Assembly: GCF_004798865.1 (NCBI RefSeq)
Contig: NW_025335268.1
Location: 30,102,731-30,166,730, forward strand
DNA from: Varanus komodoensis
Lineage: Eukaryota > Chordata > Lepidosauria > Squamata > Varanidae
Reading direction: 5' to 3'
DNA length: 64,000 nt
Shown: positions 25,401-37,400 of the stretch, piece by piece
Layout: each line of letters opens with the position of its first letter
How positions within the stretch are numbered: the stretch's first letter is position 1
Translations under genes and position numbers: made by a program
The notes under the pieces: generated by a model
Database searches by the model: none
The model's input: only the letters and a program-made list of their open reading frames with translations
Told to the model about the DNA's origin: nothing

Positions 25401-28400
25401 CAATACAATATTCTGACTCTTACAGAGTCAGTTATGCTGCTCTGCCTTTCTTTTACCATTAAGAGTTTTATTAAACTGTAGACACTGTCTAAAAAAATTA
25501 AGGCGGCCTTTTGCACCAGATACAGAAAATCCAAATTAAACAGGAAGTAAAGTGCTGGCCCACAGATGGGAAGAAGTCAAATGCTAACCCCTCCCCGCCC
25601 CCCCCCCCCCGCCCCAGTGATATATTTTTAAAGTAAACTGCATGCACATACTCTTTCCAAATCATCTGGATTTCATAAAATTTAACCACAGTGTGGTTGG
25701 AAGTCAGGCAGCATTTAACATCAAAACATCTTTCAGGCTAAGAGCACTAAATTCTGCCCTTAGTCTCATAGTATTTCTGCCCCTTGACCCCCAAACAATC
25801 CACACCACCGCCACCAAAATAATATTACTGATAAAATAAATGGTACTGTTACAGAAAAATCCTGCAATAAGAATAACATCTCAGCAAGGCTGCTACTGGA
25901 AATCATTACATCAGTGGTAGATAATTTACTCCTGTTCACGGTTGTCCTGAAAAAAGAGCTATTGCCTTTCAGTTATGCTTAGTGCTATCATACGTTATAG
26001 GTAATATTCCTAACTATATGCTGACAACTAAAAAGATCAAGTTGCATGGCTGAACTTCCAGTCCTGTTCAATAGACAGCCACAGCCCTATCCTCCCTTGT
26101 CAATGGTAGACCAGCTGCAATATGACCAAGTGCTGGAAAATACAGGCAAGCTTTAACAAAAAGTCCACGTCACTTTGGTAATGGAACCACTGCTTTATGT
26201 TTATCCTTCTTAGACAGCTAGTACTATATGTCTCAGATTGTTCCAGGGGACACAGTTTTGCAGGGACACTTGAATTTCCTTGGGAACTCGTAAAAGTATT
26301 TCAATTTCCCTTAGCTTTGCTCCTGGGAGTAATTCTTGGCCATGATTTTGGGTGTCTGTTATGCTGTTATTACATCCAGCTCTACCTCTCCTTTTCAAGT
26401 AATCCAGGTGAGGCAGTGGATGTACTGAACCGGTGCCTGGCCGAGGTAATGGGGTGGATGAGGGCCAATAAACTGAAGCTTAATCCAGATAAGATGGAGG
26501 TCCTGTTGGTAGGTGATTCGAGTTTCTGGGTAAGTGACTTGGGCCCTGCCCTGGACAGGGCTGCACTCCCTCTAAAGCTTAGGAGTGTTCCTCGACCTGG
26601 AACTGTCTCTGGAAGCCCAGGTGACAGTGGTGGCGAGGAGTGCTTTTCTTCAGCTCCGGCTGATCCATCAGCTGCATCCTTACCTGGAGGAGAACTGCCT
26701 AGCAACAGTGACACACGCACTGGTTACTTCCTGTTTGGACTACTGTAACGTGCTCTACATGGGGCTGCCCTTGAAGATGGTCCAGATACTTCAGATGGTG
26801 CAAAATAGAGCTGCCAGGATGCTGTTGGGGATTGGTTGTTATTCTCACATAACTCCAGTCCTCTATCAGCTCTATTGGCTTCCCATTGAAGTCTGGGCTC
26901 AATTCAAGGTGCTGGTTATTACCTATAAAGCACTAAACGACTTGGGACCAGGATACCTAAAGGAATACCTTTTTCCCTACATGCCCTCCCACCCCCTAAG
27001 ATCGGCAGCAGAGGCCCTCCTCCGGGAACCATCTTTGAAAGAGGTTAGGAAACAGAGTACCCAGAGGAGAGCTTTCTCTGCAGTGGCGCCCTGACTATGG
27101 AATGCGCTCCCTAGAAAGGTCTGCCTGGCGCCATCATTATATGCTTTTTGGCACCAGGTCAAGACCTTTTTATTTAACCAATATTTTAAAGTTAATTAAT
27201 TTTAATGATATATTTATTTATTTAATTCATTTTAACCATGTTATTTTATACTCAGTTGTGGTGTAGCCAATTTATTTATTTTAGGATTGGTGGGGTTTTA
27301 ATGTTTGTAAACCACCCAGAGAGCCCTCTGGGCTATTGGGGTGGTATATAAATGCAATAAATAAATAATAAATGAATAAACATTGAGCAGAGTAAAGATT
27401 TTCAATGAGTACATAGTACAGAGCTGAACAGTTCTGCACCATTTACTACAAACTGCCATACAACATTTTCCTTATGCCTCTCAGTTAAATTGCAAGAACT
27501 CTCCTGAAAGAACTTTGGTCAGATCCAACTAACTTGAATAAATTTTAATTTTCTTGAGGAGGAATTCTGGCTGCAGAAGAGAAAAAGTTAGTGCCCCTTA
27601 CTCCAACCCTGAGCAGGGTATTTCTTCAAAAATCAGGATGCCTATAAGCCTTTGAATTCAGAGAATTATGCAGAAAAGGAGAACACTGAGGCAAAGATCA
27701 CCTGCATACTCCTTCCAACACTTAGAGTGGACATTTCAGCCATCAAGAGCCAGTGTGGTATAGTGGTTAGGAGTGCTGGACTGGGACTCAGGAGATACAC
27801 ATTCTAGTCCCCACAGAGCCAGGGAGCTTAGTGGGTGACTCTCAGCCAGTCACAAATTCTCTGGAAGAATGTAAATGCAATGTAATAACAACTACTACCA
27901 CCACCAACTGGTGCACTTTGGAGCAGGAGGGAGGCTGAGGCAATGCCAGGATACCTTACACCTGAGCCACATCTGCCTCCTCCTCTCTTCCTGGAACATC
28001 TCCTAAACCCTCTTTCTGAGATCACTTTCCAGCCAGTATGGTTCTTTCTGCACCAGCTACAGAGAGGAGAGGACAAAGGGTGCTCTGAATGCAAATACTC
28101 AGTTACAAGGTTGGAGCAATTTTCCAACACGTTAGCCAGGTCTCCAAAAGATACTGCCCTGGCAGGCATACAATTGCACTGTTAGTGGATAATGAGAAGT
28201 GCATCAGACAACCATGATGCAAAAAGTAGGAATAATATGGATTTTTGTGGAAGAGGTTAGAAATGACAAATGAAGGATAAAAATTATTCAATTCCTTTGT
28301 GAAAACTTGAAATAATCTTGTTTCCCTCGCTCCCCCCTCCCCCGCAAAAAAGCTAGTGGAGCTAGTTTTTCTGTGTCTAAGAAATTATGCCAGAAACTTC

Positions 28401-31400
28401 AAACTGGGCAGTCTTGCTCATGAAAAGGCCTGTGCTGATAAGACAAGCTCTTCTGTTGCATCTTGATAACAGAACACAAAAGCAGATTAATTATTTCTAG
28501 CATGAATGTCAGCAACAAGATTATTAAGCTTATCAGGCCAAAGCAAAACAACATCTTCCTTGTATCAAATGTGGTATTTTAGAACAGTACCATCTACTGA
28601 TTAGCTCTTTAAATCTGGTTCTGAATTTCACCCCTCCTTTATTTATAGTGTAATAAAACATACTATTAAAATAAATAAAAGTGGGACCAGTATTTGAACA
28701 GTTTCCTCCTGTGAAGCACCATTAGCAAGAATTCCATCTTGTTAACTTATTTAGAATTCAGCTTTTTATTTCTGCCAAGCTATTATAAAAATTTCACAGT
28801 AACTGACTGAGCAAATATCTGTTTAAAGATTATTACACTGCATTATATCCCACCTTTTTTCCTCTTGAAAGGAACCCAAGGCTTGCATGATCTTCTTCCT
28901 TTCATTTTTATGCTCACAACAACCCTGTGAGGTGGGTTGGGCTGAGTGCCTGGTCCAATAAGCTTCATGGCCAAATGAGGACTAAAATCCAGATCTTCCA
29001 AATCCTGGTCCAACACTCTAACCACTACACCACACTGATTGAAGCATTGCCAGAATACCTCATATCTTTGCAGTGTCTGACTCTCCCTCTCCCTCCAAGA
29101 AAACTCATATTCTCCTCTTCCTCCCCAAATATTGCATCATCTTACACATCAATTCCAGGTAGTCTTTCAACCAGGTATGTTAGAAGGCTAGATGTGCTAT
29201 TCATACTGGTATAGCAGGGCTGCACTGCTTTTTCATCCACAACAACCATAAATGAACCAGGCTGGGGCTGTGCATATGCACACACACATTTCTGATACAG
29301 TCTTTCCTTGTTGCTAGCAGTAGCAAGGAGAACACAAGATCCCTATGAGGTTCTCTGATGGAGCATACAGGCAGCAAAAAACTGGCAACAGGCAATGCAG
29401 TAAAGACTTGGAAGACCTTGAAAGACTACAAGCTGGTGACCCTGTGTTCTACATTTGCAACTGGTACTCCTATTGTTATATCTAGAGAACAATTGTTGAT
29501 GTTGTCAGTTGGCTTGCTAGATACTGAAGACTTGTTTTCTTGGCCTGTTCTAATAAAAAGCTGGAATGCTCACAAAGTGTGTAGCGCTGCATTGCTTGAT
29601 GCCCCAAACAGAGGCAGAACTCTGCTTGTTTTGAACTCTTTGCCCTGCCTTTCCCCTTCAGACATATTTCCAGTTTTTCTAAAACATCTGTTCAAGTGCA
29701 CAGGTTCCAAAGGGAGTTTTTGGAGGTGCTGTTGGTCACAAACTTCAGTTCTATGTGCATTCTCCCTGCATGAGTGCTTAACTCTTGCCCCAAGAAATCA
29801 TCCCAAAGCATCATACAGGAGCAAAGCACGAGCACTACACACTTCTCTATAAAATAATTTGAAACTTAGGAATATAAGGTCCACTAACTAAAATACAATT
29901 TATGAATCTGAAACAAGTACACTGAACTCAGTGAAACTTCATTTAAGAGTGAAACGAGTCTGAAATGAGCACACTGGCTTCAGTGAAACTTGTTTAGGGG
30001 AGTTTAGAACTGCAAGCTTTATAATACTGGAGCAGTGCACCATCTAGTGGTCACAGACGGGTGGTACAAATTTCGAATTTAACTGCATTACAGTTGCTAT
30101 ACAACTCAGAAAAGTCAACAGTAAGTCTGTACATTTGCCTACGTATTTTTCTCAAACAAATCAAACTTATGAGTTGTGATAAAACTGAAGTAACTTCATT
30201 TCAGAGTGGTCATTTTCTATTAGTAGGTGAGTGCATGTGGGTGACTTCATATCTATGTAATATTTCAGATTTTAAGCTCACAAGAGAAGATATTTGTTTT
30301 AAACGTTGTTAGAATAATTACTTTTTATTTTCAGTATTTCTGGGAAGATCTGCCCTGTTCAGTGCAACTCTCACCTGTGGTTTCGTATTCAACATCAAGC
30401 TGCCTAGGAAGGCCTTGGCCTATAGGAGACCTATAAATACATGTATGTATGTGAGGCCTTTGGATTGTGGCACTGGAGAAGACTCTTGTGAGTCCCTTGG
30501 ACTGCAAGGCGATCAAACCGGTCAGTCCTAGAGGAGATCAACCCTGACTGCTCTTTAGAAGGCCAGATACTGAAGATGAAACTCAAATACTTTGGCCACC
30601 TAATGAAAAGGAAGGGCTCCCTGGAGAAGAGTCTAATGCTGGGAACAATAGATGGCAAAAGAAGAAGGGGACGGCAGAGAATGAGGTGGCTGGATGGAGT
30701 CACTGAAGCAGTTGGTGTGAGCTTGGGTGGACTCCGGGGGATGGTGGAGGGCCTAGAGGAATGATGGCCATGGGGTTGCAATGGGTCAGACATGACTTAG
30801 CGACTAACAACAAAATGTATGGAGGGACAGACAGACAGACAGACAGGGGGTGGGGGAATGCATCAACTGGCATCTACTGAAGATTCCTAGAAAATTTACA
30901 GAACATACAAAAACTTCTGTGACTCTTTCATTCTAAAATGAAGCTGGTGAAAAGAAAAAAGCTTGAGTGGGGAGAACCAGGAGAGTTGTGTCTGAAAGTA
31001 TAGTTGTGGGACGAAAACTAACTTCTGGGTTAAAACAATGTGCACAGATTTGTGCTGCTTAATCCACTCTTCCAAGGTTTTGTATCTGAAATCTCTTGAT
31101 GGACTCAATAAATTCTAGCAAAAGGCACAGAAGATCTCACAAGCCTGAAATATGCCCACTTTTCTGATCTGTAAAGTGTGTCAAACGTAATCAAATTTAT
31201 TTTCATATGGAGGGGATGTGTGTCATAAACTAAATGTATTTTTTTTATTTGGCACTTTGCTCACTTTTTTTGTTTTCCAACAGAAAAAATCTAAAGTGAC
31301 TCTACTGGCTTTTTTCTTGAGATGACAAGCATCAGGACAAAGAACTCCACCTCCTCTCATACCAGCCTGCCTACTTAAATAACAAGACCCTTTCCGGTGC

Positions 31401-34400
31401 TCCACTTAAGCTGCTGATGAAACTAGTCAGGGCAATAATGACAGCCTTCTCAGTGGCTGAATTAATAAAATGGAACATCTTACCTGCTAAAATTTGGTTG
31501 ACCCTCTCTCTGACTGCTTTTCTACTCATTAATGAAAACTTTAAAAAAAACAAAAAAATCTTTGTCTTACCAGGTAAATAATATTTTATACAAATCTTGA
31601 GTTTTTCTTTTTAGTTTGCCTGTGTTATGTTTTGTAGATTTTTTAAAAAACTTGTTAAAGCCACTTTGAATCATACAAATGCTGTGGCATAGTGGTGAAC
31701 TTGGAAGTGTAGGAGCTCATCATGGAAGACAGCCATCCCGACCCCAAAAAAAGTTAAAATATCCAGGCATTTACTCTATTTACATTAGAAAGGTGGGCTA
31801 TATATTTTTATATAAAGTATTTAGTTATACCTTAGCAGCCACAATGCTCAGACCCATTCCATTTTGCTTCTTTAGTGTCACAGTGATTATCTCAGGTTCC
31901 TTCCTCAAGGGTTGAGCCTGAAGAAACAAAATACCGAAACTCTGAATTCCTCAGTACTGAAAACAGTTTATACTACTCAGTGATAAGCCATTTGGGGTAT
32001 TTTAGTAAAATTACATGTAGCCTCCTCCCTTCCAGCTTGTTTACACTAAAACTATTTAAAAGCCTTAGTGTTCCTTGTTGCAACACTGATATAGTATATG
32101 ACAAGAAATATCTAGTAAATGCAACCAGCTACACATTTAACTCTCTGCCTTTTAAGAAATAGATTAGTCTAAAACCACTACTTCATTCAATCATTTAAAA
32201 CTGTTGCATGCCACCAAACTTCCATCTGTGTGCTGTTCCATAATGCAAACATGATGAATACTTGCCAGATCAACATTCTCTTGTAATAGATGACTTTCAT
32301 AATCTGCTCCTTCGAAATATATTGTCCAAGTACCTGGGGAACGTGGGTGAGGTGTCAATCTACAAAAACCTAAATGAGAAAGATAATGTGTAATAGTTGC
32401 ATCCTCTCAAATAAGTTAACTAGGAACATAAAGAATCTATAAAATATTAATGATCACTATCACCATAATCCCAGACATGGGTCAATGCTAATGTTGACCA
32501 TCAATTTAACAGGTATTTTTTTAAAAAATCAACACAATTTCATGGCTTTTATTTCATGAGTAACACTGCTTTCTCTCTAATAATTGAAGATCACAAGAGA
32601 GTTCAACCCTTCAGTTCCTACCTAAACATGTCAATTAGCATATTTAAATAAATAGCTTAAAGTGTGTTGTATTGTATCGCCTTAACTGTAGCAATATCAC
32701 ATGTTCAAATGAAAATTAACAATCACAAAACCATTTGCTATTAATATAAGCATGTAGCCTGAAAAACAGGTAAAAATACTTAATGACTAAAAATATAAAA
32801 AATGCTTTTCCAACTAATTTGTTTTAAGAAAAACACAAGGAAAAAAAAATCTCTTTTGCCCCTCCTTGTGAATATATCATGACTCCTCATACTCCAGCAG
32901 AACCAAACTGCTCCCATTCCCTACCCCCACCCCAAAAGTCCCCCTGTACCAGTTCCCAGGTACAGAGGAGCTACAGCTGGAAAGGAAAGAACTGCATGGG
33001 CTGTAAGGGTGAAGGAACAACAGTTCTCAGCTGAAGTTCCAATTCCAACCTCAAAACACATTTTAAAGGTCCAGGGGTGGGGCTTCAACTTATCCAATGG
33101 CAGACTAGACTGTGCTGGGGCCACAGGATTGTACCCTAACTGAAAGAACTGATAAATGTGTGGTAAAATAAGAACATTCTGTAGCAAAAGGGTTCTCTTT
33201 TAAACATGAACTTCAAGTTATAGGCTCACCATTTAAAACCCCCTTTTTGTCCACAAGAAAATAAATTCTAAATTGTAAGAGGTACAAGGCAAAGAACTGT
33301 TGCTGTTTCAAAGAAAAAAACTGTTTTGTTACTAAAGGGGCACATTACTTCTTAACTCTGAACAGCAGGATTTGCAATGCAATCCCCTATAAATCTGATT
33401 GGGTTAAATGAAGTTTACTTACAAGTAAATGAGCACAGGACTGAGGCCCTAGTTAATCAATAGTCTCATAAGGTGGATGACCGCTTTAACAGAAAAAAGC
33501 TCTTAATTTCTTAAAAGCATCCTTTTGCACACATGGAGAAAATTAAGGAAGCAACTCTGAATGCATAAAGCATAATACAAAGCTTGAAAGGAAGAGACTG
33601 CTGGTTCTGATGTAAGAAGCTTGCAAATAAAATTTCAATTACAGGAATAAGTAACTGACACCATGGCAGGAGCAACTCTGGTTAGAAGGGGAACCACTCT
33701 TCCATTGCTTTCCTCCACTCTTAACTTTAACAATAAACATTTCCTTTTCACTGAGATGCTACTGGCTTCTTTTTGGTGTTCAGCTGCTGTTGCACTACAG
33801 CAGGAGTTCCTCTTGCAGAACAGAAACTTCACATTCACAACTGTGTATGTTGAGCATGCTCCGAATGTTCTTATTACTCCAGGAGTGGAAAGGCCTCTGA
33901 ATCAGCCTAGTACCCAGTGCCAGTCAGTGCTAATATCTGTTCTCAGAGTGGAGGTACTGCAAAACATGGGGTCAATTTAGCCCTCTAGCCATGAGACAAT
34001 CCTTCCCTCTGCAAGGGAAAGGGCTGTTCTGTGCACCTACGTAGAAGCCAGCACAGGTGCAGCTTGTCCTCACAGAAATGGTTACAGCAGCATTCACAGC
34101 TTTATTATACTGGTATGCTAAAGTTTAACCTTTGAGGGAGTCTAAGTCTACATCTAGAGTTTGATTATAGTTGTACATATCTTCCAAAGGCTGATTTTCT
34201 GTGTGACTCAGAATATTACATTTTATTTTAATCATTTTCACTGTTATGATTACTGTTATTTAATATGGTGTGTAAGTCTGTAAAATTTGGAAGGTTATTG
34301 AAGCATGTGACTGTATGTGTGAAAACAGAGGTCTGTGTATTCTTGCAGCTTCCTGCTGGCAGTTCCTGCTGGCTTCCCAAGGGATATACTCATCATGACT

Positions 34401-37400
34401 ACTCATATTGTTGCTATTTGCAAAGTGATCTCCAAACTTGCTTCTGAGCAATCCAGTCCTGGCTTCTTATAATATATGCACAGTCTGGAAATTTGTTCTG
34501 GCTGCTTCTGAGTAGGCCTGCTCTGATACCAGCTTTGTGATGGATATAGAAAGACATGGATCTTGGATGTTTGTTGTGTTCCAAAGGCTTCTTTTCTGTG
34601 TGGCTCTAAGCATATCGTACCTTATTTTAATTATTATCATTGCTATTATAATTGTGTGAATTCTCTCCTCTCACTCATCATCTTAGAGTCACTTGATTCT
34701 CTGTAGAATGTGGCTAGAACAAATAAGCTGCATTCTGTTCTGTGTTCTAGCTGTGGCTAGAACAAGAAAAGTGGATCCAAAGGGGTACTTTTTGCTGTGT
34801 GATTTCTACATCCTCCTTTACATGTTTTTGTGCCTCAGTTTTCTTTTATTGGTAGAGGCTGCTGACTGCTGGGGTCCGCCCCTCCACTCAGACTGGCCAC
34901 CGGGCTTCCCCGGCCCATGGTTGCAAAAAAGTAACAATAAGGAATCCCAGACAAACATCTAAAATATAAGAGTGTTTACTCAACCAAACTAAAGCAAAGA
35001 ATATAGCTTCTGCCATAAGGCAGGATGAAAGGACTAACCTCTTTGGCAGAGTGGATCTAAAAATTCTTGTAATCCATTCGGGATGTTTCTGACAACATCA
35101 CATGAGTAACCGTCTTCTGGTAGAAGAAAAGGGAGCTGTAGATCAGGATCCTCTTCAAGCTGTACGTCTCTACCATCACTACGAGCCAGCTCATCAGCAG
35201 TATTTTCTGCAACTGCTACCACATTTTCTATTAGCTCCTGGGGTGGCAAGGGACAGAGAAGAAAAGTTTGCAATATTATACATGAGCATCCAGGTGTATA
35301 ATATTATGCTTTTGTACTTTACCTACCCAAGTCTGAACACACATTTAAGAGACATTTAAATAAATTTAAATAAAATCACTCATGGCTCCTCAAAAGGGAC
35401 GCTTCAAGTCAGAAAAGTCAACAAGGAACAGAAAATTACAAATGACCCTCAACTAAGCCATGGAATAACTGAATTGAACATGGCACAGCTGGATTCAAAT
35501 AACAAGAAATTACTAGAATAAGGAGCCTGTGTGCTCTTGTGCCAATGAATGTGTAAGAGTTGTAAGTTTATATATGTATACATTTGTATTGCCTGAGATC
35601 CAACTAGCTATTTTAGGCAAGTCCAAAGCCTTTCACATGTCCATTTCTCTTTTTGAACAGAAGGCACAAACCACTTCAGAAATTTTCTGAAGTTTCAACC
35701 AGTATTGATTCTCCTGGGTACACAAACCTAGTTGTGAGATTTGTTGGATCCAGCTGTTATGTGTGCATGTATGGCTGCAAGGAATAAAATTATAATTTAT
35801 ATTATGTGATACACTGGGTGGGTTTGCACATTGTGCCAATCCATCTTGTAGATAAGTCACAGTGGCTTGGTGGTTCACTCAACTAGCCACAGTGCACCTA
35901 GCAGGTGTTCAAACTCACCATGTTCTTCCCCTCCTTATCCCTCAGGCTTCCAGCCAGTATCCCTGGCTTTCATAGAAGAATCTGTCTTCTCTTTTGATCA
36001 TTACCATTTTTATTTGCTGCTTTACCCCACCCCACCCTCAAAAAGCACAGTTGGGCTTATATTTTTCAGCCTGTGAACACTGCATTAAAAATAATTTTGT
36101 TGGTCCTTCACAGGTGCACAAATGTATGATTATGAGTGCCTAATATGTACACAGTCTTGCCCAGTCAATTCCTTTATCCTTTTGAGATGCCAAAGGGAGG
36201 ACAAGATGGTACTGCATGTATGCTAATTTGCTAAGAGTTGTAGACCGCTATTTGCCCAGCTGTCCATTGAACATCTTGATAAATAGGGGAAATGCACAGA
36301 AAGGATGGTGGCAATATAATCATCTCACTTTTAATCGGTGAACTTGGCAGTTCTCAGTGCCCGCCACCTATTACAAGTTTCCAGCCATTCCAGAAAGGGG
36401 CAATATTAGCTCTCCTTCCCCCTTTACATGGTTCCTTTTCAAATCAATTAGTGATGCAATTACTGTGCTTCTGACAGTTTTAAAAACTCCACAGAATTAT
36501 AGGCAAATTTAATGGCTGGGGAAAAAATTGCACCCACTTAAGTGCTGGGAAGTTAAGGAGTGAGGGAATCTGCACTGCTGCGATAACTGCTTTGTAAAGA
36601 GGGAACCGAATTAAGGAGTTCCACTTTCTGGAGTAGCTACACACTTGGGGAAGTGCTGAGTAGGAGGGCATTGAGTTCAACTGAAAAATCAAGAATATCA
36701 CATGGCTAAGTGGATAATACTGCTGTTACACACTTTCAGCGCACCTGTTTTCTGCACTTTTTCCATTTATCAGTGCTTTTCAATTGACAAGTACTTGGAC
36801 CCTGGTGGCTCTGTGCAAATTAGCGTATATGCAGTCTTGCCCTGTACTGGATATCTGTGTGTACTTACGCACCTGCCACGCAGCAATGTTTTTTTTTAAA
36901 TTGCAATTTTCAGAGGATGAAAAACAAACAAACATAAAACTAACTGCACCTTTTTTGGAGTTATGAAAAATAAAGACATGGGAAGAGTGCCAATTCTTCT
37001 AAAGGGCATTTTTAGCACTGGCAGAAGGGCAGTCACCAGTAAATATGCAACAGTAAGTGGCAAGGGGTTTGCTATTCAGCAAGAGCAACTCCACAGCTTT
37101 TTCCAAAAACTCATGATAAAATTTCCTTGTTGTGTTGGAATGACATGGCAACCCATTGTGTTTCGGACCAACCCTAGAACAAATGGTGCGTTCTCAAGGT
37201 GGCTTCTTCGTGAAAAATGAGCCACCGCCCACTATGGCTGGTCACCCATGGTAGCTGTCATGTTGCTTGAACCAGGTCACAGTGTGATTGTGTAAGAATG
37301 TGTAGGCAATCTAGCAGGTACAGTACAGAAAACAGAGAACCTTCCCTTTCTCATCATACTTCATCTAACAGAAGGCAGTTTTCACCAAAACTATGTAGAA

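Larger units (their letters stand above)
19250..31830. other. AFDN: AFDN 12.6 kb intron inside the PDZ coding region
   Basis: This is the largest complete intron in the window. From left to right it holds an unclassified paired repeat (20004-20090 and 20785-20874), a short palindromic element (22576-22663), an old repeat (24410-24492), an L2/CR1-type LINE (26310-27385), two MIR-like SINEs (27746-27888 and 28831-29037), a BovB 3' end (30440-30824) and microsatellites. Open frames in 29358-29852 and elsewhere show no recognised product. The stretches 21000-22300, 22700-24400 and 24500-26300 look unique. Confidence 0.85.

Noticed and set aside
26197-27094. Two overlapping open frames that look like a gene
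   Set aside because: The protein is LINE reverse transcriptase, truncated and split across frames, followed by a LINE 3' tail.
29358-29852. A 164-codon plus-strand open frame, the longest that is not afadin or LINE
   Set aside because: No recognisable domain, cysteine-rich in a random-looking way, antisense inside an intron, and no splice or promoter context. Treated as chance.
32260-32263. A GT donor four bases past the exon end, as alternative to the GC donor
   Set aside because: It would leave one extra base and put the PDZ exon out of frame, and the peptide match to afadin ends at the GC site.
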